Source: Bacteroidota bacterium (GTDB lineage: Bacteria > Bacteroidota > Ignavibacteria > SZUA-365). Taken from it: a stretch of DNA of 64,000 nucleotides. The position numbers and the translations under genes are program-made. The notes under the pieces are model-generated. The model was not told the DNA's origin. It ran no database searches and saw nothing but the letters and a program-made list of their open reading frames with translations. The DNA lies in assembly GCA_014860565.1 (NCBI GenBank), contig JACZJN010000197.1, positions 25,204 to 89,203 of the forward strand. The letters are read 5' to 3'. The stretch's first letter is position 1. Each line of letters begins with the position of its first letter. This document shows positions 54,501 to 62,719 of the stretch, piece by piece.

Positions 54501-54536
54501 TTAAAAAGGGAAGCGCCCCGTGGTATGCGGGGCGCT
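54501..54536 (-). terminator. Terminator of the BCAT gene
   Basis: On the minus strand a stem AGCGCCCCG/CGGGGCGCT (54512-54536) with a seven-base loop is followed by TCCCTTTTT. It lies between convergent cobB and ilvE. Confidence 0.8.
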
Positions 54537-54586
54537 ATGAGCCGATTTGTTCACCTGACGAAGCGCGTGCAGCGCCCTGATAATGC

Positions 54587-55678
54587 TCAGGCGTTCACTT
54601 CTTCTTCAATTTTGATGTTCTCGATCCAGCCGTAGGGATCCTCGAGTTCACCGTACTGGATGCCGGTGAGCGTATCGTAGAATTTCTGCGCCAGGGGACC
54701 GATTTTCCGATCGTTGATGACGAGCGATTCACCGCGATAGACGAATTCTCCGACAGGGGAGATAACCGCGGCCGTGCCGGTGCCGAAGGCTTCCTGTAGC
54801 GTGCCGGCGCGGTGTGCCTCATGGATTTCGTCGATGCCGATCGACCGTTCCGAGACCTTCATGCCCCAGTCGCGGCCGAGATGAAGCACGGAGTCGCGGG
54901 TGATGCCCGGCAGGATCGATCCCTGTGTGAGCGGCGGGGTGATCAGTTCGTTGTCGATGATGAACATGATGTTCATCGCACCGATTTCATCGACGAAATT
55001 GCGCGTGACAGCTTCGAGGAAAAGCACCTGCGCAAAGCCTTCCTTCTTGGCCTGCATGCCGGCATAGAGACTGGCGGCATAGTTGGCCGCGGTCTTGGCT
55101 TGCCCGAGTCCGCCCCGCACGGCGCGGATATGTTCTTCATCGACCTTGATGCGCACGGGATTGAGTCCCTCCGCGTAGTAGGAAGCGACGGGTGAGGTGA
55201 TGACCATGAAGCGGTATTTCAATGACGCCTGCACACCGAGGAAGTTTCCGGTGCCGAAGGCGAAGGGCCGCAGGTACAGCGAATGTCCGCGTTCCTTCGG
55301 GATGAATTCATGATCGATGGCGATCAGCTCGCGGATGCCGTCGACAAAAATTTCTTCATCGATGGTCGGGATACACACGGCTTTCGCCGAGTTGTTCATG
55401 CGTTTCGCATTCATGTACGGACGAAAGAGATTCACGCCGCCCTTTGCGGAGCGGTATGCCTTCATGCCCTCGAAAATGGTCTGTCCGTAATGCAGGGTGC
55501 AGTTGGCGGGTTCGATATCCATCGCGCCATAGGGGTCGATGCGGGGATCTCCCCACGCGCCGTCCGCATAATCCACGACGAACATGTGATCGGAAAAAAA
55601 CCTTCCGAAGCCGAGATTGCTGTAATCGATTCCGCTCATGCGGGACTGTTCGGCCTTTGTGATCTTGAGATTCTCCAT
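54587..55678 (-). CDS. ilvE: Branched-chain amino acid aminotransferase
   Basis: The 363-residue protein is a fold-type IV aminotransferase of the longer BCAT group (eukaryote-like and Bacteroidetes forms). The PLP lysine is Lys195 in GLGQAKTAANY. LHYGQTIFEGMKAYR lies near residues 62-76 and GTGTAAVISPVG in the C-terminal half. It transfers the amino group between branched-chain amino acids and 2-oxoglutarate, the last step of Val, Leu and Ile synthesis. GGAG lies 8 bases before the ATG. It stands alone with its own terminator. Confidence 0.95.
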   Translation of the reverse strand: MENLKITKAEQSRMSGIDYSNLGFGRFFSDHMFVVDYADGAWGDPRIDPYGAMDIEPANCTLHYGQTIFEGMKAYRSAKGGVNLFRPYMNAKRMNNSAKAVCIPTIDEEIFVDGIRELIAIDHEFIPKERGHSLYLRPFAFGTGNFLGVQASLKYRFMVITSPVASYYAEGLNPVRIKVDEEHIRAVRGGLGQAKTAANYAASLYAGMQAKKEGFAQVLFLEAVTRNFVDEIGAMNIMFIIDNELITPPLTQGSILPGITRDSVLHLGRDWGMKVSERSIGIDEIHEAHRAGTLQEAFGTGTAAVISPVGEFVYRGESLVINDRKIGPLAQKFYDTLTGIQYGELEDPYGWIENIKIEEEVNA

Positions 55679-55823
55679 AAACTTCTCCTCAATTTGCGCA
55701 GAACAGGTAGTGTTGGCTCCCCGGAAATCCTCCGAAATATACGGAGAAATTTGTCACGAATCCTCGCCCGAAAGCCCCAATGCCGGCTGTTTCGGCACAT
55801 CAGGATGCGGGACATCCCAATTC

Positions 55824-56081
55824 TTACTTTTTTCCGGCTCCCAGCAGACTCGCGACCCAGAGAAAGGCGATGGCGCCGACGGTGGCCACGAAGAGGCTCC
55901 AGGGATTGAAGCCCGTGACGGATTCCTCTCCGAGCCATGAGAACAGCAGTCCCCCCACCACGCTGCCGATCACACCGATAACGATCGAAAAGAAGCATCC
56001 CTTATCCGACCCGATGCCGGTGACGCTTTTCCCGATCCATCCGGCGATGCCGCCGAGAATGATCCAACCAAGAATACCCAT
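55824..56081 (-). CDS. GlsB/YeaQ/YmgE family stress-response membrane protein
   Basis: The start at 56081 has GGAG six bases upstream and gives an 85-residue membrane protein of the transglycosylase-associated (YeaQ/YmgE) family. The glycine-rich helices (MGILGWIILGGIAGWIGK, then VIGVIGSVVGGLLF) match it well. The function is unknown; family members are often induced by stress. The frame reaching 56219 is not coding upstream of this ATG. Confidence 0.88.
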   Translation of the reverse strand: MGILGWIILGGIAGWIGKSVTGIGSDKGCFFSIVIGVIGSVVGGLLFSWLGEESVTGFNPWSLFVATVGAIAFLWVASLLGAGKK

Positions 56082-56288
56082 GGAAGCTCCGTGATTTCCA
56101 GCCAAGATGTCTTTAGAATATAGGGGGCAGAAGATGACGATGCAATGACCCTCGCGGTGCACGCGAAACGATGTGATAGTTCGTTGGGAAAGTCCGTGGA
56201 ACGCAGCACCCTGGGCCATTCAACAAAAAATCCCGCACGATGTCGAATGCGTGCGGGACGAGGAAGTCAATCGGTAAAAAGCGCGATA

Positions 56289-56699
56289 TCAGACGGTGGC
56301 GGTTTCTTTCACCGTCGTGTAGATGTCGAATGCGGGCGGTTCTTCCATATGCTTTTTCACCGCGCAGAGAGAGGCCGATTTCACCAGCGCTTCGTGATAT
56401 TTCTCAGGGAACGCCGGAGGGACGGTGATCTCGAGATTGATCTTGCTGACCATGCGGCGCACGGGATCGAATTCGAGTTTCTGCGTCAATTCGATGCCTT
56501 CGGTGGGCAGTCCGCGCTGCTGGCAGAAACCGAGAACGTAAATCCCCGCGCAGGTACCGAGCGAGGCAAGAAAGAGATCGAAAGGTGCGGGGGCGGTTCC
56601 GTCGCCGCCGCCGAATGCGGGCTGGTCGGTGCTGATGCGGAAGCCGTTATAAAGTGCGTCGACTTTCTTGTTACCCGGGAAAACGATTTTCATTTCCAT
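56289..56699 (-). CDS. OsmC family protein
   Basis: With the start at 56699 (MEMKIVFPGNKKVD) the product has 136 residues, the size of OsmC/YhfA-type proteins. The two peroxidatic cysteines lie in LGTCAGIY and SASLCAVKKH. The family reduces organic hydroperoxides. The YhfA-like subgroup also has members with unknown substrates. AAGGA lies 11 bases before the ATG. The frame extends upstream to 57017, but the added part is in antisense to the divergent kinase gene. Confidence 0.85.
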   Translation of the reverse strand: MEMKIVFPGNKKVDALYNGFRISTDQPAFGGGDGTAPAPFDLFLASLGTCAGIYVLGFCQQRGLPTEGIELTQKLEFDPVRRMVSKINLEITVPPAFPEKYHEALVKSASLCAVKKHMEEPPAFDIYTTVKETATV

Positions 56700-56862
56700 T
56701 GGTGCTGCTATCCTTGCGTGAATGATGAATTCCATTCCAATACCCATAGGATGAATGAACACGCGAAAAGGATTCCATGGACTCCTGCCGCACTGTACGC
56801 GGCCGGGGCGGAAGTATGGTCCCTCCTCCGCAAGTGGATTCTGACCGGCGGAGGACGTATGT

Positions 56863-58872
56863 TTGCCCCAGCGCCACACCTGCTGTTCACCTCGCCCCCG
56901 TACCGTTGTGAAACTTCCTGCCACAAAACTCAAGACCAAGCTCCAGCTCGCCTTCGTTTCCATCGGATTCATTTCGATTTTCATCACCGGTTGGCAGGCG
57001 TATGAAAATGCGCGCACCGCACTGGAAGAAGTGACCTTTCAGCGTCTGACCGCCGTGCGCGAATCGCGCAGGCGTCAGATCGAGTTCTATTTCGAGCGCA
57101 TCCGCAGCGACGTCGTGTCGTATTCCAACGATCAGCTCGTCATACGCGCGGCGAAGCTTCTGACTGTTGGGTCCGGCGGAAAGGATGGCGCGATGGCATC
57201 CTATGACCGCGACATACGCGCACATCTCGATCAGCAGGGGTATTACGACATTTTCCTGGTCACTCCCTCGGGCGACGTCATCTATACCGTGAAACACGAG
57301 GCGGATTTCGGCACGAACCTGCGCAGCGGCCCGTATCGCGATTCCAACATCGCCGAGGTGTACCGCGCGGCGGCCGAGTCCACGGACCGGCAATTCGCCC
57401 GCTTCGTCGATTTCAAACCCTACCAGCCTTCCGGATTCACTCCTGCGGCGTTCGTCGCCTCCCCCGTATACGACGGCGACCGCATGCTCGCGGTGCTGAT
57501 TTTCCAGATATCCATCGATGACATCAACGCGGTGATGACGGAGAACAGCAACTGGCAGAGCGAAGGGTTCGGGCAAAGCGGCGAAACCTATATCGTCGGC
57601 ACCGACCACCGCATGCGCAACGATTCGCGCTTCTTCATCGAACAGCCGCGTGCGTATTACCGGACGCTCGAAAGCGTCGGCACCGACTCCGCCACCATCG
57701 GCGCCATCCGCCGGCACCGGACCTCGGTGCTGCTGCAGGAAGTGCGGACCGAGGCCACGGAAGCCGCGCTTGCCGGACGCACCGACACCCGCAACGTGCT
57801 CGATTACCGCGGGGTTCGGGTGCTCAGCTCCTTCGCGCCACTCGACATTCCGGATCTCCACTGGGTGATGCTCTCCGAGATCGACGAAATCGAGGCGTTC
57901 CGTTCCGTTTACACGCTGCGCGAGCAGCTGATCCTCAGCGGACTGATCATCCTGCTCTTCGCTGTGGGGCTCGGCTTCGGCATTTCGCAGACCATCTCGC
58001 GTCCCATCCAGGCATTGACCACCGTCACCGAAAAATTCGGCCGCGGCGATCTCGACAACCGTGCCGACGTCGGCGCACGGGATGAAATCGGACTGCTCGC
58101 GCAGACCTTCAACACCATGGCCGACAAGATCAAGTCGCACACACAGCAGCTCGAAGAAGAGGTGCAGGTGCGCCGACGGACGGAAGAGGAACTCGTACAT
58201 TCGCAGGAGCTGTTCCGCAATCTCTCTCGCCATCTGCAGACCGTGCGCGAGGAGGAACGCAAGGGCATCGCGCGGGAAATCCACGACGAACTCGGCCAGA
58301 ACCTCACCACGCTGAAGCTGCATCTGAGCCTGCTGATCGAAGATCTGCCCGAGGACACCGCCGCGCCGCGCGCGAAATTCCAGGCGATCATCGAAGACAT
58401 CGACGTGACCATCCAGTCGGTGAAGCGGCTGATCTCCGATCTGCGTCCCGGACTGCTCGACGACCTCGGTCTCGTCGCCGCCATCGAATGGCAGGCGGAA
58501 GAATTCCAGCGCCGCACGGGAATTCACTGTGATCTGCATATCGATCCACCCGACATTTCTCTCGACGCCGACCGGTCCACCGCGGTGTTTCGTATTTTCC
58601 AGGAAACGCTGACCAACATCGCGCGGCATGCGCAGGCCGACCGTGTGATGATCACGTTGCACGCGGATGACGCGGCGATCATGCTGCAGGTACGCGACAA
58701 CGGCCGCGGAATATCATCCGAAGACATTTCCGCTCCCCGCTCCTTTGGCCTGATGGGCATTCGCGAACGCGCGCATTACTGGGGCGGCGCCACGGAGATA
58801 CACGGTGCGTCGGGCAGCGGAACGACGGTAACGGTGACCATTCCCCTTGACCACGCAGGAGCAACATCATGA
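56863..58872 (+). CDS. Membrane sensor histidine kinase with extracytoplasmic sensor, HAMP and HisKA_3
   Basis: The protein (669 residues from the TTG at 56863) has an N-terminal helix (LQLAFVSIGFISIFITGW), a periplasmic sensor region of about 300 residues resembling a Cache domain and a second helix (about 350-370). A HAMP domain follows (ISRPIQALTTVTEKFGRG). The NarX-type kinase core has His474 in AREIHDELGQ and a HATPase domain with DNGRGI and FGLMGIRERA. The start is uncertain: GGAGG at 56850-56854 fits the TTG, and a GTG at 56908 is an alternative. It overlaps the regulator gene by 4 bases. Confidence 0.9.
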   Translation: MPQRHTCCSPRPRTVVKLPATKLKTKLQLAFVSIGFISIFITGWQAYENARTALEEVTFQRLTAVRESRRRQIEFYFERIRSDVVSYSNDQLVIRAAKLLTVGSGGKDGAMASYDRDIRAHLDQQGYYDIFLVTPSGDVIYTVKHEADFGTNLRSGPYRDSNIAEVYRAAAESTDRQFARFVDFKPYQPSGFTPAAFVASPVYDGDRMLAVLIFQISIDDINAVMTENSNWQSEGFGQSGETYIVGTDHRMRNDSRFFIEQPRAYYRTLESVGTDSATIGAIRRHRTSVLLQEVRTEATEAALAGRTDTRNVLDYRGVRVLSSFAPLDIPDLHWVMLSEIDEIEAFRSVYTLREQLILSGLIILLFAVGLGFGISQTISRPIQALTTVTEKFGRGDLDNRADVGARDEIGLLAQTFNTMADKIKSHTQQLEEEVQVRRRTEEELVHSQELFRNLSRHLQTVREEERKGIAREIHDELGQNLTTLKLHLSLLIEDLPEDTAAPRAKFQAIIEDIDVTIQSVKRLISDLRPGLLDDLGLVAAIEWQAEEFQRRTGIHCDLHIDPPDISLDADRSTAVFRIFQETLTNIARHAQADRVMITLHADDAAIMLQVRDNGRGISSEDISAPRSFGLMGIRERAHYWGGATEIHGASGSGTTVTVTIPLDHAGATS

Positions 58873-59501
58873 TTCGCATTCTTCTCGCCGACGACCATGT
58901 CCTCTTCCGTGAGGGGCTCAAGCAGATTCTCGGAAAGCACAAGGAACTGCGCGTGCTCGACGAAGCCGGCAGCGGCACCGAAGCGCTGGAGAAAATTTTC
59001 AGCAAGCGCTACGACGTGGTCATCCTCGACATCTCCATGCCGGGCCGGGGCGGACTCGACATTCTCGGCGAGATCAAGAAAGAGCATCCCGATCTGCCGG
59101 TGCTGATTCTCAGCATGCATCCCGAGGATCAGTACGCCGTGCGCGTGCTCCGCGCAGGGGCCGCCGGTTATCTGACAAAGGAAAGCGCCGCGTCGGAGCT
59201 CATCACCGCGATTCACAAAGTCGCCTCGGGAGGCCGGTATATCAGTCCGAGCGTGGCCGAGCGCCTTGCCGACGCCGTCGTCGTCGATCACCAGGAGGCG
59301 CCGCATCAGACGCTCTCGAACCGCGAATACCAGGTCATGCGCATGCTCGCGTCGGGAAAGACGCTAAAGGAAATCGCCGAGGACCTTTTCCTCAGCGAAA
59401 AGACCATCACCACCTACCGCGCGCGCATCCTCGAAAAGATGAAGCTGCGCAACAACGTCGACCTCTCGCACTACGCGATCAAGCACAAGCTGCTGGATTG
59501 A
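58869..59501 (+). CDS. NarL/FixJ-family response regulator
   Basis: The 210-residue regulator has a receiver with phospho-acceptor Asp54 (VVILDISMPG) and the conserved lysine in YLTKES. The LuxR-type helix-turn-helix (about 145-205) contains LSNREYQVMRMLASGKTLKEIA and ITTYRARILEKM. The ATGA overlap with the HisKA_3 kinase shows they form one two-component system. Confidence 0.95.
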   Translation: MIRILLADDHVLFREGLKQILGKHKELRVLDEAGSGTEALEKIFSKRYDVVILDISMPGRGGLDILGEIKKEHPDLPVLILSMHPEDQYAVRVLRAGAAGYLTKESAASELITAIHKVASGGRYISPSVAERLADAVVVDHQEAPHQTLSNREYQVMRMLASGKTLKEIAEDLFLSEKTITTYRARILEKMKLRNNVDLSHYAIKHKLLD

Positions 59502-59503
59502 GT

Positions 59504-59532
59504 GCGAAGAACCGCCTTTGGTGGTTCTTCGC
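59504..59532 (+). other. Stem-loop after the NarL-type regulator
   Basis: GCGAAGAACC (59504-59513) and GGTTCTTCGC (59523-59532) form a long stem, extended by CC and a wobble pair. No T tract follows; it may end transcription weakly or protect the mRNA end. Confidence 0.5.
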
Positions 59533-59575
59533 GCAGGAGGCAGTAGGCAGGAAGTAGTACGATGGCGATCCTCCC

Positions 59576-59668
59576 CCGTCATGCCGAGTAGTCCAGCGAA
59601 GCGGGACGTATCGAGGCACGCCCCCTCGATACGCGCCACCCTGCGGGCGTCGCTACTCGGTGTGACGG
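59576..59668. repeat. 93 bp nested inverted-repeat element
   Basis: Outer arms CCGTCATGCCGAGTAG (59576-59591) and CTACTCGGTGTGACGG (59653-59668) match at 14 of 16 positions. Inside, CGTATCGAGG and CCTCGATACG enclose a short loop. The layout is that of a small intergenic palindromic element (REP/MITE-like) and fills much of the gap before amt. The rest of the 351-base gap 59502-59852 has a TATTAT hexamer (59783-59788) and no gene. Confidence 0.75.
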
Positions 59669-59852
59669 ATCAGGCCATCCCTCCCGTAGGGAATCCCCTA
59701 CATCCGCACGGCGTACATCCGCACAGGGAATTCAGGCTTCCGCGTATTTGGCGGCCGGGCCGGGAACGGTAGTTTCAGAGCGTATTATCTGCTTATTGCG
59801 GAATCGCGTCTCGTGCTATCGTTCTACCCATCCCCATACACAGGAGACCTCC

Positions 59853-61070
59853 ATGTTTGACACCGGAAACACCGGCTTCATGCTCGTGGCGACCAGCCTT
59901 GTCATGCTCATGACCCCCGGACTCGCCTTCTTCTACGGCGGCCTGGTCGGCCGTAAAAACGTCCTCACCATCATGATCCAGAGCTTCGTCTCCATGGGCA
60001 TCACTACGGTGCTGTGGTTCGCGGTCGGCTATTCGATGTGCTTCAGCGGAGACATCGGCGGCATCATCGAGAACCTCGATCATGCTTTTCTTGCCGGCGT
60101 ATCCGTGAACGAGGTTTTCGGCAGCGGACAGAACAACATTCCCCTGCTCGTATTCATCGCCTACCAGATGATGTTCGCCATCATCACCCCCGCACTCATC
60201 ACCGGTGCCTTCACGAATCGCGTGACCTTCAAAGCCTACCTGATTTTCCTCGTGGTGTGGCTGCTGTTCGTGTATTTCCCGTTCGTGCACATGGTATGGG
60301 GCGGCGGCATGCTCGCGCAGTGGGGCGTGCTCGATTTCGCGGGCGGCATCGTCGTTCATGCGATCGCGGGTATGGCGGCACTGGCGTCGGTGTTCTACCT
60401 GGGCAAGCGCCGCGTCGAAGAGAAAGGGCCGCACAGCATTCCACTCGTGGCGCTGGGTACCGGTCTTCTCTGGTTCGGCTGGTATGGCTTCAACGCCGGA
60501 AGTGAACTGCGCGTGGACGAAGTGACCGCACTCGCTTTCCTCAATACCGACGTCGCGGCCTCATTCGCCGGCGTCACCTGGCTGATCCTCGCCTGGGTCA
60601 TCGAGAAAAAACCGAAATTCGTCGGCCTGCTCACGGGCGCCGTGGCGGGACTCGCCACCATCACTCCCGCCGCGGGCTTTGTTACCACCAGCAGCGCAGT
60701 CATCATTGGCATCTCGTCTGGCATTATCTGCTACTTCGCGGTCACCATGAAAAACCGGTTGAAATGGGACGATGCGCTTGACGTGTGGGGCGTCCACGGC
60801 GTCGGCGGCATCATCGGCACCATAGCCCTCGGCCTGTTCGGAACCACGGCAGTCAATGCAGCGGGCGCCAACGGGCTGCTCTTCGGCGGACCCGATTTCT
60901 TCTTCAAGCAGGTCGTCGCCGTGATCGGCGCCAGCGCCTATGCGTTCTTCTTCACCTACGGCGCCCTGAAGCTCATCAATCTCATCACCCCCGTGCGCAC
61001 GTCCGACGCCGAAGAGGCGAACATGGACGAAGTGCTGCACGGCGAAACCGCGTACATCGAGGGTATCTGA
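59853..61070 (+). CDS. amtB: Ammonium transporter (Amt/MEP/Rh family)
   Basis: AGGAG at 59842-59846 lies six bases before the ATG at 59853. The 405-residue protein has the Amt fold with eleven helices; the family signatures are DFAGGIVVHAIAGMAAL and DVWGVHGVGGIIGTI, with the pore histidines in VVHAIAG and GVHGVGG. It moves ammonium into the cytosol. No signal peptide is apparent. The porin-like gene follows after one base. No glnK/PII gene, the usual partner, is adjacent in the window. Confidence 0.95.
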   Translation: MFDTGNTGFMLVATSLVMLMTPGLAFFYGGLVGRKNVLTIMIQSFVSMGITTVLWFAVGYSMCFSGDIGGIIENLDHAFLAGVSVNEVFGSGQNNIPLLVFIAYQMMFAIITPALITGAFTNRVTFKAYLIFLVVWLLFVYFPFVHMVWGGGMLAQWGVLDFAGGIVVHAIAGMAALASVFYLGKRRVEEKGPHSIPLVALGTGLLWFGWYGFNAGSELRVDEVTALAFLNTDVAASFAGVTWLILAWVIEKKPKFVGLLTGAVAGLATITPAAGFVTTSSAVIIGISSGIICYFAVTMKNRLKWDDALDVWGVHGVGGIIGTIALGLFGTTAVNAAGANGLLFGGPDFFFKQVVAVIGASAYAFFFTYGALKLINLITPVRTSDAEEANMDEVLHGETAYIEGI

Positions 61071-61071
61071 T

Positions 61072-62178
61072 ATGAAATTCCGCACCATCACGCTGATCGC
61101 ACTGTTTCTCTTCACCGGACTTTCCCTGCATGCACAGGATGCCCGGTGGTACGACTCCGTGGAAATGCAGGGCTTTCTCTCCACGTCGTTCACCTATAAC
61201 CTCAACACGCCGGCGAGCGGAGAAAACGGTTTCCGTATTTTCGACCGTCATCACAACAGCTTCAACCTCGACGTGTTTCAGCTCGTACTGAAGCGCGACG
61301 CGGAGAAAGCGGGCGACGCCGGATTCCGCTTCGACGGCATTTTCGGCCAGCTGCCGATGTACACTGCGTCGTCGGGACTCTTCGGCGGACAGAACATCGA
61401 CGTGCTGCAGGCCTATGCCACCTACATCATCCCGATCGGCGACGGACTGACGCTCGACGGTGGAAAGTTCCTCACCCATATGGGCTATGAGTTGATCGAA
61501 GGCCGCGACGGCTGGAACGACAACATCAGCCGCTCGTTCTGTTTCGGTTACGCCATTCCCTTCGCGCACACCGGTCTCCGCGCGCGTTACGGCTTCGGCG
61601 AACGCGTTTCGGCGATGGTCATGCTCGCGAACGGCTGGGACAACGCGGTCGAAAACAACAGCAATAAAACCGTGGGCGCGCAGCTGGCCTTTGTCCCTGT
61701 CGACGGACTCAACCTCGTGGCGAACGCGATCTACGGTGCCGAAGGCAGCGATGACAACAGCAACAACACGTCGGTCATCGACATCGTCGCCAGCTGGTCG
61801 GCCAGCGATCTGATCACCATCGGTGCGAACGTCGACCTCGGTTCCGCGCAGGCCGCTGCCGCGGAAGGCGCGGACGCAGCATGGACCGGTTTCGCCGGCT
61901 ATGTCCGCCTCAACTTCAGCGACGCATTCTCGCTGGCCCTTCGCGGCGAGCAGTTCGACGATGCCGACGGTGTGCGCACCGGTGGCGTGCAGAAACTCAC
62001 GGAGTTCACCATCACCCCGGAATACCGGCCGACCGACAACCTGGTCTTCCGTGCCGAGTTCCGCATGGACACTTCCGACAAGGAAGTGTTCGAGGACGGC
62101 GACTCGTTTGAAAATCCTTCCCTCCCAAACAGCGATGCGCAGTCCACGATCGGACTGAACATGCTCGTTTTGTTCTAA
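61072..62178 (+). CDS. Outer-membrane beta-barrel protein (porin-like)
   Basis: The 368-residue protein has a signal peptide (ends near GLSLHAQ) and alternating strands of a barrel, and it ends in the aromatic residue Phe (MLVLF), typical for BAM-assembled outer-membrane proteins. It resembles the OmpL-like/BBP2 porin family. It starts one base after the amtB stop with GAGGGT eight bases upstream, so both are on one mRNA. It may bring ammonium or another nitrogen source across the outer membrane. Confidence 0.88.
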   Translation: MKFRTITLIALFLFTGLSLHAQDARWYDSVEMQGFLSTSFTYNLNTPASGENGFRIFDRHHNSFNLDVFQLVLKRDAEKAGDAGFRFDGIFGQLPMYTASSGLFGGQNIDVLQAYATYIIPIGDGLTLDGGKFLTHMGYELIEGRDGWNDNISRSFCFGYAIPFAHTGLRARYGFGERVSAMVMLANGWDNAVENNSNKTVGAQLAFVPVDGLNLVANAIYGAEGSDDNSNNTSVIDIVASWSASDLITIGANVDLGSAQAAAAEGADAAWTGFAGYVRLNFSDAFSLALRGEQFDDADGVRTGGVQKLTEFTITPEYRPTDNLVFRAEFRMDTSDKEVFEDGDSFENPSLPNSDAQSTIGLNMLVLF

Positions 62179-62200
62179 TCCCTCCTTCGAGCGCGAACGG

Positions 62201-62234
62201 CGGCGGTTCCTACCTCAGGAACCGCCGTTTTTGT
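62201..62234 (+). terminator. Terminator of the amtB-porin operon
   Basis: CGGCGGTTCCT (62201-62211) pairs perfectly with AGGAACCGCCG (62217-62227) across a five-base loop, followed by five T. Confidence 0.9.
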
Positions 62235-62296
62235 TTCAGGCATTAAAGCGGATAGGGATCCCATTTCTTACAAAAAATTAATGTAAAAAATGAAGA

Positions 62297-62304
62297 TAAT
62301 TTTG
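62297..62304 (+). promoter_or_regulatory. Bacteroidota-type -7 element before the leader
   Basis: TAATTTTG fits the TAnnTTTG consensus used by Bacteroidetes sigma factors. The matching -33 TTTG is not clear. A transcript starting near 62310 would have a 225-base leader before the ATG at 62537. That leader is GC-rich with palindromes such as GGCCG-CGAACA-CGGCC and CCCGGGCCCGGG, and I see no known riboswitch. Confidence 0.35.
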
Positions 62305-62536
62305 GCCATTCAGGGTGAACTCCCACGATAGAGTGGTATGGAGGCTCCGTGGCCGCGAACACGGCCGCCTCGGCGGAAAATCGGCCAGTACCGTACAATG
62401 GACACCGTCACCAGACGGTCTCCGAGAATGTGGGGCACCTGCCAGGTCGGACGAGCTGGTCAACCCGCGCCCGCATCCCGGGCCCGGGGGATTGCTCTTT
62501 GCGTCTCTTTTTCCTTCATTTATCATGGAGTTACCC

Positions 62537-62719
62537 ATGAAGCAACACGACACCGCCTCAATGGGGCGGATCCCGGCACGGTTCTTGACACACACACACA
62601 CACACACAGCACATGTGATGAGCCGGGCAAAACCCGTCGACCACGGGATCCCCGACGATCCCGTCACTGTCACTTCCCGCTTCGTTTTCTCCCGTTCCTT
62701 CTGCTCCTTCTCTTCATGA
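62537..62719 (+). CDS. 60-residue leader frame crossing the (AC)n repeat
   Basis: GGAG at 62527-62530 lies six bases before the ATG at 62537. The frame encodes MKQHDTASMGRIPARFL, then THTHTHT from the dinucleotide repeat, then a sequence without family. It stops at TGA 62717-62719, which overlaps the ATG at 62716 as ATGA. It may be the true 5' end of the propeller gene, put out of frame by the current repeat length. See the last CDS. Confidence 0.5.
   Translation: MKQHDTASMGRIPARFLTHTHTHTAHVMSRAKPVDHGIPDDPVTVTSRFVFSRSFCSFSS
62588..62608 (+). repeat. (AC)10.5 dinucleotide microsatellite
   Basis: An uninterrupted run of 21 bases of alternating A and C lies inside the leader frame. Loss of one unit, or gain of two, would fuse the ATG at 62537 to the signal-peptide and propeller frame. 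Confidence 0.95.

Noticed and set aside
56887-58662. 591-codon antisense frame opposite the HisKA_3 kinase
   Set aside because: A shadow of a GC-rich coding region; the plus-strand protein has all kinase motifs.
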